From contig JAUIMM010000178.1 in assembly GCA_031769625.1 (NCBI GenBank), positions 27,422,001 to 27,486,000 on the forward strand: DNA of 64,000 nucleotides, written 5' to 3'. The number at the start of each line of letters is the position of its first letter. Position 1 is the first letter of the stretch. The translations under genes were made by a program, and so were the position numbers. This document shows, piece by piece, positions 34,633-46,078 of this stretch. This DNA is from Taudactylus pleione (Eukaryota > Chordata > Amphibia > Anura > Myobatrachidae). The notes under the pieces are model-generated. The model ran no database searches. It was not told the origin of the DNA and saw only the letters and a program-made list of their open reading frames with translations.

Positions 34633-35021
34633 CTTATGCTGGCCATACACGCTACAATTATCAGGGCGATCCGCCTGATATCTGATGTCTGGGGGGTCGA
34701 CATAGGGTTAAATATTGCTCAGTCAGGCATGCCGAATTGTCCAGCATGCCCGTCTGATGTGATATTTCCCGGCAAACTGTCGGCCGCATCGAGCAGTATA
34801 TGCCCAGCCGCGGCCGACAGACAGACATTTCCTGTGTTCCTTCCTATGGAAGGAACAGGGAAATGTCTCCTCCCCCGGGGGCGGAGTGCGGATGTCTGCC
34901 AAATACACTGTGAGAGAAATCTTACAGTGTATGCCGGCGACATCTGCGGCTGGCAGCCGGCCAGATAAAATGTCTGTTGGTCTGACAGGCATTTTATCTG
35001 GTCGTGTATGCCCAGCATAAG
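34633..35021. mobile_element. MITE with CTTATGCTGGCCATACACG ends
   Basis: Left CTTATGCTGGCCATACACG and right CGTGTATGCCCAGCATAAG are inverted with one mismatch. The interior is GC-rich with inverted pairs such as TGTCGGCCGC/GCGGCCGACA, CAGTGT and CCAGATAAAAT/ATTTTATCTGG. Open frames on both strands here have no known product. Confidence 0.8.
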
Positions 35022-36624
35022 TAGTTGTACTGTGTTATATAGGTAGAACAAATAAATAAATAAATACATCAACAAATCAGGCAAATTAGTAAAAATGTAT
35101 TGTAAATTTTATTATAATTAAAAAAATACATATAGATGTAAAAATATAAAGTATTTGCATATATCCAGATATACTCACAGATCCATTGGGCACATATAAT
35201 GAAATCTGTCACCCCTCAATAAGGATACTCCCAAATAAACTGTCTCTAAAGAACCTATAGTTCCACAAATCTGCAGTACTGTCCAAATTCTGAAGAACTA
35301 GTAATAACGTTCACACAATATAGTGACAGAGAGTCACACAGATATTTGGTTGACATTAATATGGGCAAATGGTTTCAGCCAAACAACATCTTTTCTGTTA
35401 ATGGCTAAGGGACAGTTGTGATTACTTAAACAGGTATTTGGTTTATTACACAATCACTGTTCACAGAGTTGTATTACAGATATTTAGCAGGGACATTAAA
35501 TAGATATCATTTTGCACATAATAGCAGATTTGTGAAATAGGCAGGATTTGATATTTGCTGGTGTAACACAAGAACATCTGATACTTGATGTAAAAGGAAA
35601 TTGCTGACAATAGATGATTTATGTTGATACACTAGGTGAATGGCTTAAGAGATGCTGGCACAAATGATGAAAGCAATAGTAGGCAAACACTACTAGAACA
35701 TGTACTGTATAATTTTATGGAGGTGACAGTTTACATTGATTAGGACAGAATACCACAAAACAACATTCAGATATCTCAAAGTAATGAGGTAGCAGAAATA
35801 CAGCACATGAAATACAGCAGCAAAGAAGTACAAGATCATCAATCAGACCCAATAGTCAGAGCCAGAAGTCACCAAATTCCAAATCCAGTAGTCAGAACTA
35901 GAAGTTACTGATATTCAAGACCAGTAATCAAAGATAGAAGCATCCTGACTCTTTATTTGCATCATCTCAGGTTTCTGCAGTATTGCATACTGTATTTTGA
36001 CTCCAACTTGTGACCCAAGTATTCTTCTGGGCTATCCACTTGACTTTGGTGAACTTCTCCATTACCATACCGGGCTTGATGACTACTCTTTATCTATCAC
36101 AATGGGAATCAACTTAGGAGGCTGCGACTTTCATCCCGACCCAGCAAAGCCCAAACCTCCATGTGAGGGTCCCTAGTGAAAACCACTGTTACTTAGACTC
36201 CACACCCCTGCTGTTACTAGTGTAAATCCAAGCTAATAGTGACAATTCATTTTATTTGACGCAGAATCATGACAAATGACACATGATAACAAAAAATGCT
36301 GAAAAATTATCAAAAAGCAATAGGTTGTAAGTGGTGTTAATAAACAGCCTCTTTAGAGGTTGCTGCAATATTTCAGGCTCTTAGAAAATCAGTCCTGATT
36401 TATCCAAATGCCACATTAGTAGGCAGGATATTTGTAAATTATATATATTCAAGATTTTTTACTGGAATATAACTCACAATTGATCCACAGCAGAAAAAAA
36501 CATAACATTTCCTTTTGTATACATATGAACATACTACATACACAAATCAGAGAATACATTTTCCAGCATATGCTAATTATGTAAACATGAATACTAACAA
36601 TAAATAATACTAATAATAATAATA

Positions 36625-36672
<48 letters not shown>

Positions 36673-38149
36673 ATAATAATGATCATTTTATAATAAATAA
36701 TTACAACAGAAAAATCCCCCCAAAATAATTGAATTCAATAAAGTGTACACATTTTCAAATGCTATCATGCAAGAACTCAAGTTGTTGTTTTCTTTCTGCA
36801 AGTTGTACGTACAGTACATTGTTAATACAAACCTGAAAAAATGTCAGAAGGAAGCTCTTTATATGGAAATGATTAGATCATTGTCCTATTATATATTTAG
36901 CAAAATACAATAGAGGGCTTGTTCAATTACACAGTTTCTTCTGGGAATAATCTATTGTTTTATATATTTTTTTTTTGCTTTTTATGCATCCACTTGAGCG
37001 CAAGGGATACATTTCACATAGAACACATACCACTCTTTGGTGCAAGCAGAAGTTAGATTTAACTGTTGCCTCTAGACTGGTTGTGGGTCTTTATTGAGTG
37101 GCTCCGTGCACTTTACCTAAGAAAAGACTGCATGACAGAAACTACAGTTATTTGAATCTACCCTTATATGTGCTTTTTGTATTTTGTCTCCCTTGTCACC
37201 TAAAGAGCATGAAATTCATGGACTCATAGATCAATCAAGGATAATTTTTCATTTTGATGAATAGCTAAATATGAATACATAGAACACAATTGATTATACT
37301 GTAGAAAAGTATTCACAAATTGTATTCATAATATTATGTCTTATTGTCATTGCACATACAGATGAGTTTTATGTTTTATTATGTCAGCTGGAAGTGTCAT
37401 TGTCTAATAAGGTATATCTTAGGTTATCTTGTTGGTTATTGGGTTTTAGATTGGCTGCATTCCCAAGGAGTGCTATTTCAGGATTCTTTTATTTATTTGC
37501 TAAGAATGTACCTATGGCCTTGAATAGTGGTTAGAATTTTATGATGTTGGAATTACAGGCAGTTGTGTATGAGATACAGTGTTACAGTACATCATACTAA
37601 TAAAAGTCATCTACAGTATTCAGGTTTCAATATCAATGTAACCTACTGTATTGTTTTAGATGGATATAACAAATATAAGTAGTTACAATTCTAGCAAATT
37701 ATATCAATATAATAATTAATGGTGTCAACTAACTTAAGACAAAATATTTATAAAATATTAAAGCGAATAAATACTGTAATCTTGAAAATAAAAATTCAAT
37801 TATATTCACTATGTACTGCAAAGGATAAATATTTCAAGAAGTCAACAACAGGTTATTATTCTTTGACACATTACATTGCAATGTATTTTAAAAATTTTGC
37901 AAACTTATGGCAAGAATAGAGGTTTTAATATGAATTAACAAAGATATAATGTTTAATGAATTAGTGACTTTAATACTTATTGGATTACTTTCACTCAATA
38001 GCACAAAAGAGCCAAGGGGTTTTCTGAGGCTACTGAGGGTACTTTGGTGATTGCACATTTTTCTATGAAGCAAAATTGATTGAAGTTTAAATAGAAAAGA
38101 AAATGTGAAAATCAGTGTATCCCTTGACTACCACAGAAGCCATATAGCT
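35022..38149. other. Unclassified AT-rich stretch
   Basis: No protein homology was recognised in about 3 kb. Moderate-GC sequence at 35140-36260 may be an old repeat. A microsatellite lies at 36603-36681. Open frames such as 37719-37919 are typical chance frames in AT-rich DNA. Confidence 0.4.
36603..36681. repeat. (AAT)n/(ATT)n microsatellite
   Basis: AAT repeats switch to ATT repeats and back to AAT, giving a self-complementary trinucleotide tract. Confidence 0.95.
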
Positions 38150-38600
38150 TCTGTAGATGTGCAAAGGAACAAATGTTATACTTGTGAACATGCCAAACAT
38201 AAATGTAATAGGTTTGTGTCAGTTATTACAAAACATGAATACCCAATTGAGAGTTTTACATGAACTGCATATCTGAATGTGTTATTTATATTGTTCATTG
38301 TAAATGTGGCAAATAGTATATTGGCCATGCTACAGATTCTGTACATGTAAGGTACATTAGACACAAATGCAATGTTATGAATATAATAAAGTCTCATAGT
38401 CTTCTGCAACACATGTCCACTTATCAATGTGCAAGATGGTTTATAAAGCAGATATAACAGGTAAAAGTTTGCAAGAGCAAAGGAGGATGCTTCAGAACCT
38501 TACATAATAGGGAAGCATCCTGCGTATTTAGGCTATAAATGCTTACCCCTCAAGATTTAAATGATACAGTAGAATTGGATTTCATTAGGATCTCCACCTG
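38150..38600 (+). pseudogene. Remnant of a Penelope-like element: GIY-YIG endonuclease
   Basis: Plus-strand translation around 38190-38370 gives a Cys-rich CKHAKHKCNRF-like lead, then VIYIVHCKCGK-YIGHATDS and VRYIRHKCN, matching the GIY-YIG core of PLE endonucleases (V-Y-I-x-C-x-C-x(3)-YIG). A decayed C-terminal stretch follows to about 38560. It has stops and frameshifts and is much more diverged than the PLE pair at 56-63 kb, so it belongs to an older insertion, probably of another PLE family. The RT part was not found upstream. Confidence 0.7.
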
Positions 38601-39304
38601 CAGCAGCCCCATGCTAAGTGCAAAAGATACGTAACAAACAGTCTTCTTTTCCCCATACACACAATTTAGAACCGCACTGAGCTTGTGATATATGCTCAGG
38701 ACACTCCCATGAAAGTCTCATGATGCTGCCACTAGCCAGGGTAATTATGTGTGATCACATTGTACAGTAGGTGCCCAGTTCCTGACTGAGACTTAGGCCC
38801 AATGTCTGATGCAGAGTTCAACATAAGTCTGTTTGTGTGAATTCCCACTGTGCATGCCAAAGAATTAAGCCAGTGATACAAAGTCAAATATATTTTCATT
38901 GAATCTACACTTGCACCTGAAGAGGGGAAATTGAGTTGTAACAGGAAGTTCAGAGTGTCCCATGTAGAGATGGACATAAGTGAAAATATGCCTGTTTGTA
39001 GGCACATGATTTATGCATGAGGGATATTGGTAGCCTCCACACAGGGCTAAAAAATGTTGGTAACAACAATCTTAACAGAATCAGGTATGAATTATCCATA
39101 TGAAAGGAATGTCCTTAACATGTGTTGGTGGTGGTCCTATGATTCCATAGTGTCCATCTCGTATGAGAAGAAAAATATATATTTTTTACCACTGCAATGT
39201 AATACCACTATCTGAAAAATTTATTTTTAGTGGCATGTTTACTGACAACCAAATTTGTTATATCAAATAAATCATATATGGGTACCATCTTGTTGGTTGG
39301 GTAT
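38601..39304. other. No feature recognised
   Basis: No coding or repeat signal is seen. Confidence 0.45.
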
Positions 39305-39659
39305 GGGATGCCAGCATTCCTATAGGGTTAGGATATTGATACCTGCAAGTACATATGCTAACCCTAACTCTACCCCTAAACCTAAACCTCCCTCCCCACA
39401 GCCTAAACTTAGCCCTCCACATCCTAAATCTAATCCTACTCCATGTAGCCTAAACCTAACCCCTCCCTGAAGCTTAACCCTAACCCTCCCTCTAGTGCCT
39501 AACCCTAACCCCTAACCCTATCCCTCCCCCTAACAAGAATACTTACCATTGAAATGGAGGAGGTTGGATGCTGACTCCAGGATTCTGAATGGTATCCGGA
39601 CTCCGTCACTGGCATTCTGAGCTCCGGCATACCCACAGCCGGGATATGAACTACATCCC
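39305..39659. mobile_element. CCCTAA-filled element, diverged copy 4
   Basis: Starts GGGATGCCAGCATTCC and ends CTACATCCC, an imperfect inverted pair. The array 39358-39525 holds CTAACCCTAACTC, CCTAAACCTAAACC and CCTAACCCTAACCCC units. The ends differ from copies 1-3 and no target duplication was found, so it may be a sister subfamily or truncated. Confidence 0.6.
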
Positions 39660-42600
39660 AGTCATGCATCTCTCATCTCTTAACATATAGAACTTATCTT
39701 GCAAAATCATCAGGTTTGTAACAAACTTCAGTAGTCAGAGGAGAGGTAATTTACACAACATACTATGTCCCAGAAATATAGCATTTTGTATGCAACACTG
39801 TATCATGTTTCAAAAGACAAAATGAGAGAGAGATATCAAGATAAACTCTCTGCTGAATACAAACTCTAATATCCAGTTTCCTGGATTAATCCTTTAGCTC
39901 AATGCAGTCATGATTTTTATGCAGGTTGGACAATGTACACCTTGATATATCAGGTATAATGCCTAGAGAAGGATCCTGTATGTTATAACAGTTGCAGTAT
40001 ATATTACAGGCAACCAGAAAGCATTAGTGGAAAATTGGTGTTAATCACAATATATATTTTGAAGTGTGATAGCTCCAATATTAACTTTTTTGGGACTTGT
40101 TCTTTTAGATCCAGGTGTGTGAGTCACAGAGCCTTCCTATTGTAAGACAGAAAAGAGGAACATATGAGTGTCTAACAATTTCTAGTTGTGTTCGTTATAC
40201 CAGTGATTGAACAACCAATGAAAGAACTGGGATCTGTGTAACCTAAAATAAAGTTACAGTGGTCACAGGTAAGTCCTATGTGGGAGTTAAATTACCCCTG
40301 GTACTCAGGCATTGCAGTGGGTAAAATGCACCCAGGGTGAACATGCGTCCCATTTAGAGTATAAGATGTAAGAGACTATAGTGGTACCTGTACAGTAGAA
40401 TTAACACAAGTCAGTATGGGTCTGCGCGGGGTAAATTGAGGAGTTCTGGTCCATTGGTCAGGACCCCAGATTAGATGTACGTTTCACCAGAAAGCTTGAT
40501 CACTAGCAAAATCATCCATGAGGGAGTCCTTGGATTTGCAAGAGCCACTTCAGTAATTAAGATGACCCTATATTCATCCATCTTGGTGTCCTTATTCGCT
40601 CCTGTAATGTAGGGTGGCATGTGTTTAAATTCAGTGCACAGGTGATGAAAGCTAAGCTTGCATAAGACCAAAACTATATACTTTTAAGAAATGCTTAAAT
40701 ATCATACACACAATATAAATAAAAGACTGTGTAAAATGTACTGTGTACTGTGTACACTTCCTTTCCAAATATAAATAATAGCTGATAAAAAGTAAACCAA
40801 GAAGTGCTTTTACAGGAATTGGAAAAGGCTCAAATTATCGAGGCTGTTACATCTAAGGGAAGTAGGCAGTGGTTTTCCCTGACCTTTTTGTCCTTATATT
40901 CTATTTATTGTTCAGTGGAATATGTATTATTATGTTTTAATTTGAATAGTATCAATGACTTCTGCAGCATTTTAGAAAATAATGCTAGCAATGTGACAAA
41001 CATATTAGTAGACTAGAACATTAGGTAATCAGTATCATGCTTCTTAGAAAGCATACAATTTAAAGAAATGCATCAAAATGCATAAAAGGGAGCTGATTTA
41101 GATGTAGATTCGGCCGTGGCTGCAACTTTCCGCAGTCGTGTCTGTATGCTAATGTGGCTACAATGTCCTTCCCTAATTTACATCCGTGTATCCAAATGTG
41201 CAAGGATTGAGACACCTACTGACACATCCATAGATGCTGAAATACTGATTGCTGCCTCTTTAACCACTTAACTGACTAATCTTTTTTCTAAAAATATCCC
41301 CAAAATTGGCCAATTTTTTTATTATAACATTATATATGTAATAGATAATAAACATGATTCAGTGTAATGTTTTTTTACTAACATGCTAAAAATTTAAATT
41401 ATACTGAATGAAGTTTAAATAATACATATTTTCTTTAATCGTTTAAAGCAACTTTAACTGTATACAGCTACTTTGTGCAGGTCTTCTAGAATGGCAGTCA
41501 CCAGGATAAGGTGGATGAACATGATGATCACTCATCTCAGCTGTGGCTGTGATGCCTGGGAGAGGATGAGGTGTGGCTGTTTTGTAGCTGGGAACCTGGT
41601 GCAGACTGTGGGCAATCCTATTAGGATCGCCAATCACTGCACTGAGCTTCTAGAGCAGAAAGATTGCCTTCATGCACATGAGTTCATGCACACACAGGTT
41701 GGTGATCCTTTAAAGATTGGCTCCTTCCTGGTGCAGGTGCAGGTCAGGTATAGTTTCTCCATGTGAGTATGGCCTACTACGTGAGTAGCTGTACATCTAT
41801 GCACTGTATGTAGCCACTTTAAGCGACACACCCACAACAACCCTGCGACACTCAAATCAGAAACAGCATCTCCTTGCGTTTTTTTGGCCAACTTTTTGTT
41901 ACCTCCCATTCAGCATCCAGCAATATCCCATACATTTCTGCTACCAATACGTCCAAATCTGTACTGCAATTCTTCAAACAAAATTAAGACTTGTATGCTT
42001 TGTGACTCAGATGCATGGTCAGATGCATAAACATTGGCCATTTGATTGAATATCGGAACAACGTCCAACTTAGAATTAGGCAAAACAAGTACAGCGCAGT
42101 GCATGCCATCTATTTAGGCAGAGAGTTTAATTGCACTTTAATGCATGCTACTGTTTTTTGGATAATTGTAAAATACTCAGGAAGTATTAACTAAGCTGTA
42201 GGTTAGTATGCAGTTTGAAACCGCTGCAAAATGCATGCAGTATTCTGAGCCAGATCATTAGATTTACTTGAATTCGCAAACTGCATAATGTGTGGTAGTT
42301 TGGAAAGTCCCAAGACGCATGTAGTCTTGGCCAAATCACCAGATGAAAATCAGATTTTATAAACATGGTTTTATCAACAATGATTTGATAATTAAAATGG
42401 AAATAGTTTATTAAGGACACAATTGAATTTTTGATTTTATTAGGGGCCAATAACCTTTTATTTAGATTGTTTTTTTATCATGGGTAATATTCATTTATTA
42501 TATAAAATTATAAATTGGATGGGCCACATGTGTACACTATAAATGTAAAAAAAAATTGTTAAATAAACTAGAATTGTTTCATAGTAAAATAATAAATAAA

Positions 42601-42867
42601 AATGTTCGCAGTAATACAACAATACATTACTATTTGCCTCATATTAAAATAACATATTAATATAGACTTGTTAACAAAAACATATTATTGTTCCCATAAT
42701 TAATAAGTCATTGTTCCCACAGACAATATCATTTCCATTTTTAAAATTGGAATGCTGTTTCACAACAGGCACTATGAAATAATATATGTTGACATGCAGT
42801 TTTCATTCTCACATAAATCCACCAGAAAATATATGGATTAGGGAAAACCACACTTTGGAAAATATTA

Positions 42868-42922
<55 letters not shown>

Positions 42923-44194
42923 AACAGCAAAAGCACTCAAGTATATTTTATATCTTGTATTGTTAAATATTTTATTGGATTTCTTGACTTTCATTTTTAT
43001 AACTTACATTCTAAATATTTCCCATCATTCAATAATGGTATAAGTATTCAATGTGTCTGTGCTAACTAGAAGCATGTAATAGTAGATGAAGTCTCCAATA
43101 ACTAACAATCTTTGAAAATCTAGTCCTGGAAAAGAAACCTCTCATTTCTTCAGCCATGTGTCACTATTGCCTCATTACCTCTACAATTTATTTTGTCAGC
43201 CTGACGGTTAAGAAGAAATATTCTGGATCAAAGTAAAATAAAATAAAAGTATGCAGTCAGCTCCATTTAATACAATAATCATTATTGCTAACAGTCAAAG
43301 TTGTGCAGATAATACGTTATTACCATACTATATGTTTCTATTTCTTTCTTCATTTGTTAAAGTTTTGCAAACATGATTTTCCTCTATGCACGTTTAGCCC
43401 AGTGACATGTGATACATGCATTATATTACCTTAACTTTTCATACATAAGCTTTCATTTTAACAAGAAAAAATGTAACCTTACACTTGTTCACAAGTATTT
43501 TAAATTAGATATATATATATATATTTATAAAATCCTAATAAATATTTTAGTTGTTCATGGTTTAAATCATAGTTCAATGAAAGTAAGGGAGTCTTCGAGT
43601 ACGTAATTACGAACAGATGTAGACCAGCACAGACACACACACACATGACTGCCAGTAGCCATGTTAATTGCTGGGGCCAATATGTGCTATTGATGATGAT
43701 GGTCACTTGCACTAGCTAGCCACTTCTGATTGGCTAATTCAAATTTAATTCTAGAGCTGAAGCTATATCCCTGACTTCTTACTGAAATCTATGGATCCTT
43801 CAGTACTGACGGCTGATACTTGGTTGCACTGTGGAGCACAAGGTAGGCCTTCTAGCAAGTAAAAAGAGACTTGTTGTTTGGTCATGTGCAGTTGGAAGTG
43901 AGATATGCCGAGGAGTGGAGCAGAAGACTAGGGGGTACGGTGTTCCAGTTCTGACAAAGGAGATCAGGCAAATGACAATGCAGAAGTGGCGCAGAGAGAC
44001 AGGGCCACAGAGTACTTGTTGTGTGGAGCACTGGGGACTGCAGCTGAGTCCTGGCAGTGTGAAATAGAGACAATGTGCAGGCAGCATGTTAAAGCTTGGG
44101 ACCATAGAGGATCAGTGGAGACTGATAGTTTACTAAGCTGGGAAGGCAAATGTCCCACTGTACGTTTGTGCTACATTATACTATTGATATATAT
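39660..44194. other. Unclassified, mostly AT-rich flank of the Gypsy cluster
   Basis: No host exon or element protein was recognised. Small microsatellites occur at 42868-42921 and 43508-43530. GC rises after about 43700, where several overlapping open frames occur on both strands (43800-44160) without a recognised product. Confidence 0.4.
42868..42921. repeat. (ATT)n microsatellite
   Basis: About 18 ATT units. They produce the poly-Ile open frames seen on both strands at 42786-43043. Confidence 0.97.
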
Positions 44195-44801
44195 TGTGAT
44201 AGGATCATTGGTAAAGTGGTCTGTGGCAGGTACATTTGTCCCAGATTCCTGTCTTATGTGCTTTAAAATCCCCAGGAGAAAGTCTGCAGTGTAGCAGGCT
44301 TGAGTCTCTGCTTTTTGAAAAGCCGGTTTGGGACCTGGGGGTTGTGGGTGAGAGGAGAGGGAGGGCTCCACCCACGGCCACTCCAGGTTTTGGTTCTCTT
44401 AGCCTGGTAACAGGCTTGTTAGGGTTTCCACCCGAGAGTGGCCAATATAAGCCTAGTGTGTTGAGGGCTGATTGTCTCACCTGGGAGAGCAGGCAGGGAG
44501 TTTGCTCAGAGACACTTGGAAACCTAACTGTGAGTGTTGTGCTGTGCCTTTGTTGCTGGCGAGGGCATTAGGCCCTGCCAGGTTCTGGTAGTGAGGGAAC
44601 TACTTGTGAAGTTAGTGCCCCGACAGGGCTAGGATTTATATTTATGTTTTCTTTATATTTCTGACATTGTACAATAAAGACTGGAGCCGACAAGCTTGTA
44701 CTTGCATCCAGACAGGTGTGCTGCTTCCCTGCTGCTGTGTGTGTGTGTAAGGAAGGAGTGCTCTACCCAGGAGAGGGACCCCCTAACCTAACTGTGTCAC
44801 A
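44195..44801 (+). mobile_element. 5' LTR of Gmr1-like Gypsy element 1
   Basis: 607 bp, starting TGTGATAGG and ending GTGTCACA, identical in length to the copy at 49328-49934. By eye about 15 substitutions separate the two LTRs, near 2.5 percent. It contains AATAAA at about 44672 and a TG-rich tail. The flanks are ATAT on both outer sides, consistent with a 4-bp target duplication inside a TA tract. The internal region begins after a short gap with GGTGGAGAATGCGGGC, the likely primer-binding site (the other copy has TGGTGGAGAATGCGGGC). I could not match it to a tRNA with confidence. Confidence 0.92.
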
Positions 44802-44948
44802 ATAAGGTGGAGAATGCGGGCAACCACACACACTGAAGTTGCAGCAAGAGGAAAAATTTCCATTTAAAAATTAAAGGGACAAACACCCAATTTGTGAGTG
44901 TGGAAATAACACTGTGTCCTTGGAGTCCCATAGAGGAGGCGTCAGCCA

Positions 44949-45266
44949 ATGCTCAGAGAGGCAAGGATCAGCTTCCAACCTACACCCCAGGACAAAATGG
45001 AGGACATTATTAAGGCCTTGCTCCAAGCTACAGCAGCTCAGCAGGAATATACCAGGGCTCAGCAGGAAGCTACAGCAGCTCAGCAGGAGACTAACAGACT
45101 TCAAAAGGTCTCCATTGAGGAAAACAGCCGGGCCATAAGAGAGGTTGTACAGCACCTGGTCGCCCGGCCCAGAGAGGTTACTACTGGTCCTCCCACCCCC
45201 ACTCACTCCGTACGAGCCAGTCACTTCCTCCAAAAGATGACTTCGGGCGATGACTTCGGGCGATGA
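44949..45266 (+). pseudogene. gag: gag of Gypsy element 1, N-terminal part
   Basis: Starts with LREARISFQPTPQDKMEDIIK and is followed by a Gln/Ala-rich coiled coil of repeated TAAQQE units (residues about 25-60), then NSRAIREVVQHLV and a proline-rich linker. The frame is broken at 45237-45275, where the 13-bp unit ATGACTTCGGGCG is present three times against once in element 2. The extra 26 bp shift the frame so that the capsid continues in the frame of 45263. Confidence 0.8.
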
Positions 45267-45754
45267 CTTCGGGCGATGATGTGGAGACCTATCTCACCGT
45301 GTTTGAAAGAATGGCCAAAAGGGAGAGTTGGCCCAAGGAGCAGTGGGCAAGTCTGGTGGCACCTTTTTTGTCTGGGGAGCCACAAAAGGCCTATTTCGAC
45401 TTATGCCTGGCTGATGCCAAGGACTATAAAAAACTAAAACAGGAGATCCTAACTCGCTTGGGAGTCACCACCTTTGTTCGTGCCCAACGGGTCCACCGCT
45501 GGGAGTTCCATAGGGACAAGCCTCCACGTTCACAGATGCATGACCTCGTCCATCTGTCCTCAAAATGGCTACAGCCCGAGATGCTGATGGGACCACAGAT
45601 CGTGGAAAGGGTCATGATGGACCGGTACCTGCGATCATTACCTGTGACTCTGCGCAAGTGGGTGAGCCATGCAGACCCTAAATCCACGGACCAGTTGGTC
45701 GAGCTGGTGGAGAGGTACGTGGCAGCTGAGGAGCTGATGAGTATGCCCCACTGA
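45263..45754 (+). pseudogene. gag: gag of Gypsy element 1, capsid part
   Basis: 163 codons after the frameshift. It begins SGDDVETYLTVFERMAKRE and contains the Gypsy capsid signatures WASLVAPFLSGEPQKAYFDL and YKKLKQEILTRLGV, then a C-terminal helix-rich part ending LVELVERYVAAEELM. It ends at TGA (45752), which element 2 shares. The same frame continues beyond the stop into a zinc knuckle and the protease. Confidence 0.85.
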
Positions 45755-46078
45755 GCCCCTATGGCGCACCAGCGAACTCCCACAGAAACTGGTAAGACTG
45801 TTCCAGGGGAGAAGGGTGCTGGGCGGTGGAATGTACCTAAGACTGAGGGTGTAGAACCTTGAGACAGGTCTGCCAGGCCAGGAAGGTTCTTGCCCCATAA
45901 ACAACTAGACATTAATATGACTCAGTGTTTCCGATGTGGTGGCTTCGGCCATATTGCCACTAATTGTTCACTTACAACTGAACCTATGCAATGTGATACT
46001 GCTCATGTCTACCGCAGGGGGTCTTTCTTTGCACAGACAGCCTGTATGGCTGACCGGTAGGCTGAGACTGATAAGCAC
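45755..46078 (+). pseudogene. Nucleocapsid zinc-knuckle region of element 1
   Basis: In the frame of the capsid, an MAHQRTPTETGKTVPGEKGA segment leads to CFRCGGFGHIATNC (45926-45967), a CX2CX4HX4C zinc knuckle that binds RNA. Two further stops, a TGA near 45859 and a TAG near 46061, lie in frame. Element 2 has sense codons at both places (GAA and CAG), so these two are mutations of this copy. Confidence 0.8.

Noticed and set aside
41473..41766. 97-codon frame as a possible host exon
   Set aside because: No recognisable domain, overlapped by equal-length frames on the other strand.
42786..43043. Open frames with poly-Ile tracts on both strands
   Set aside because: They are produced by the (ATT)n microsatellite.
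44205..44571. Open frames inside the Gypsy LTR, repeated at 49338-49704
   Set aside because: They lie wholly in the LTR on both strands, occur in both LTRs and have no known product; chance frames.
45424..45912. 162-codon minus-strand frame
   Set aside because: Opposite-strand shadow of the gag capsid coding sequence.
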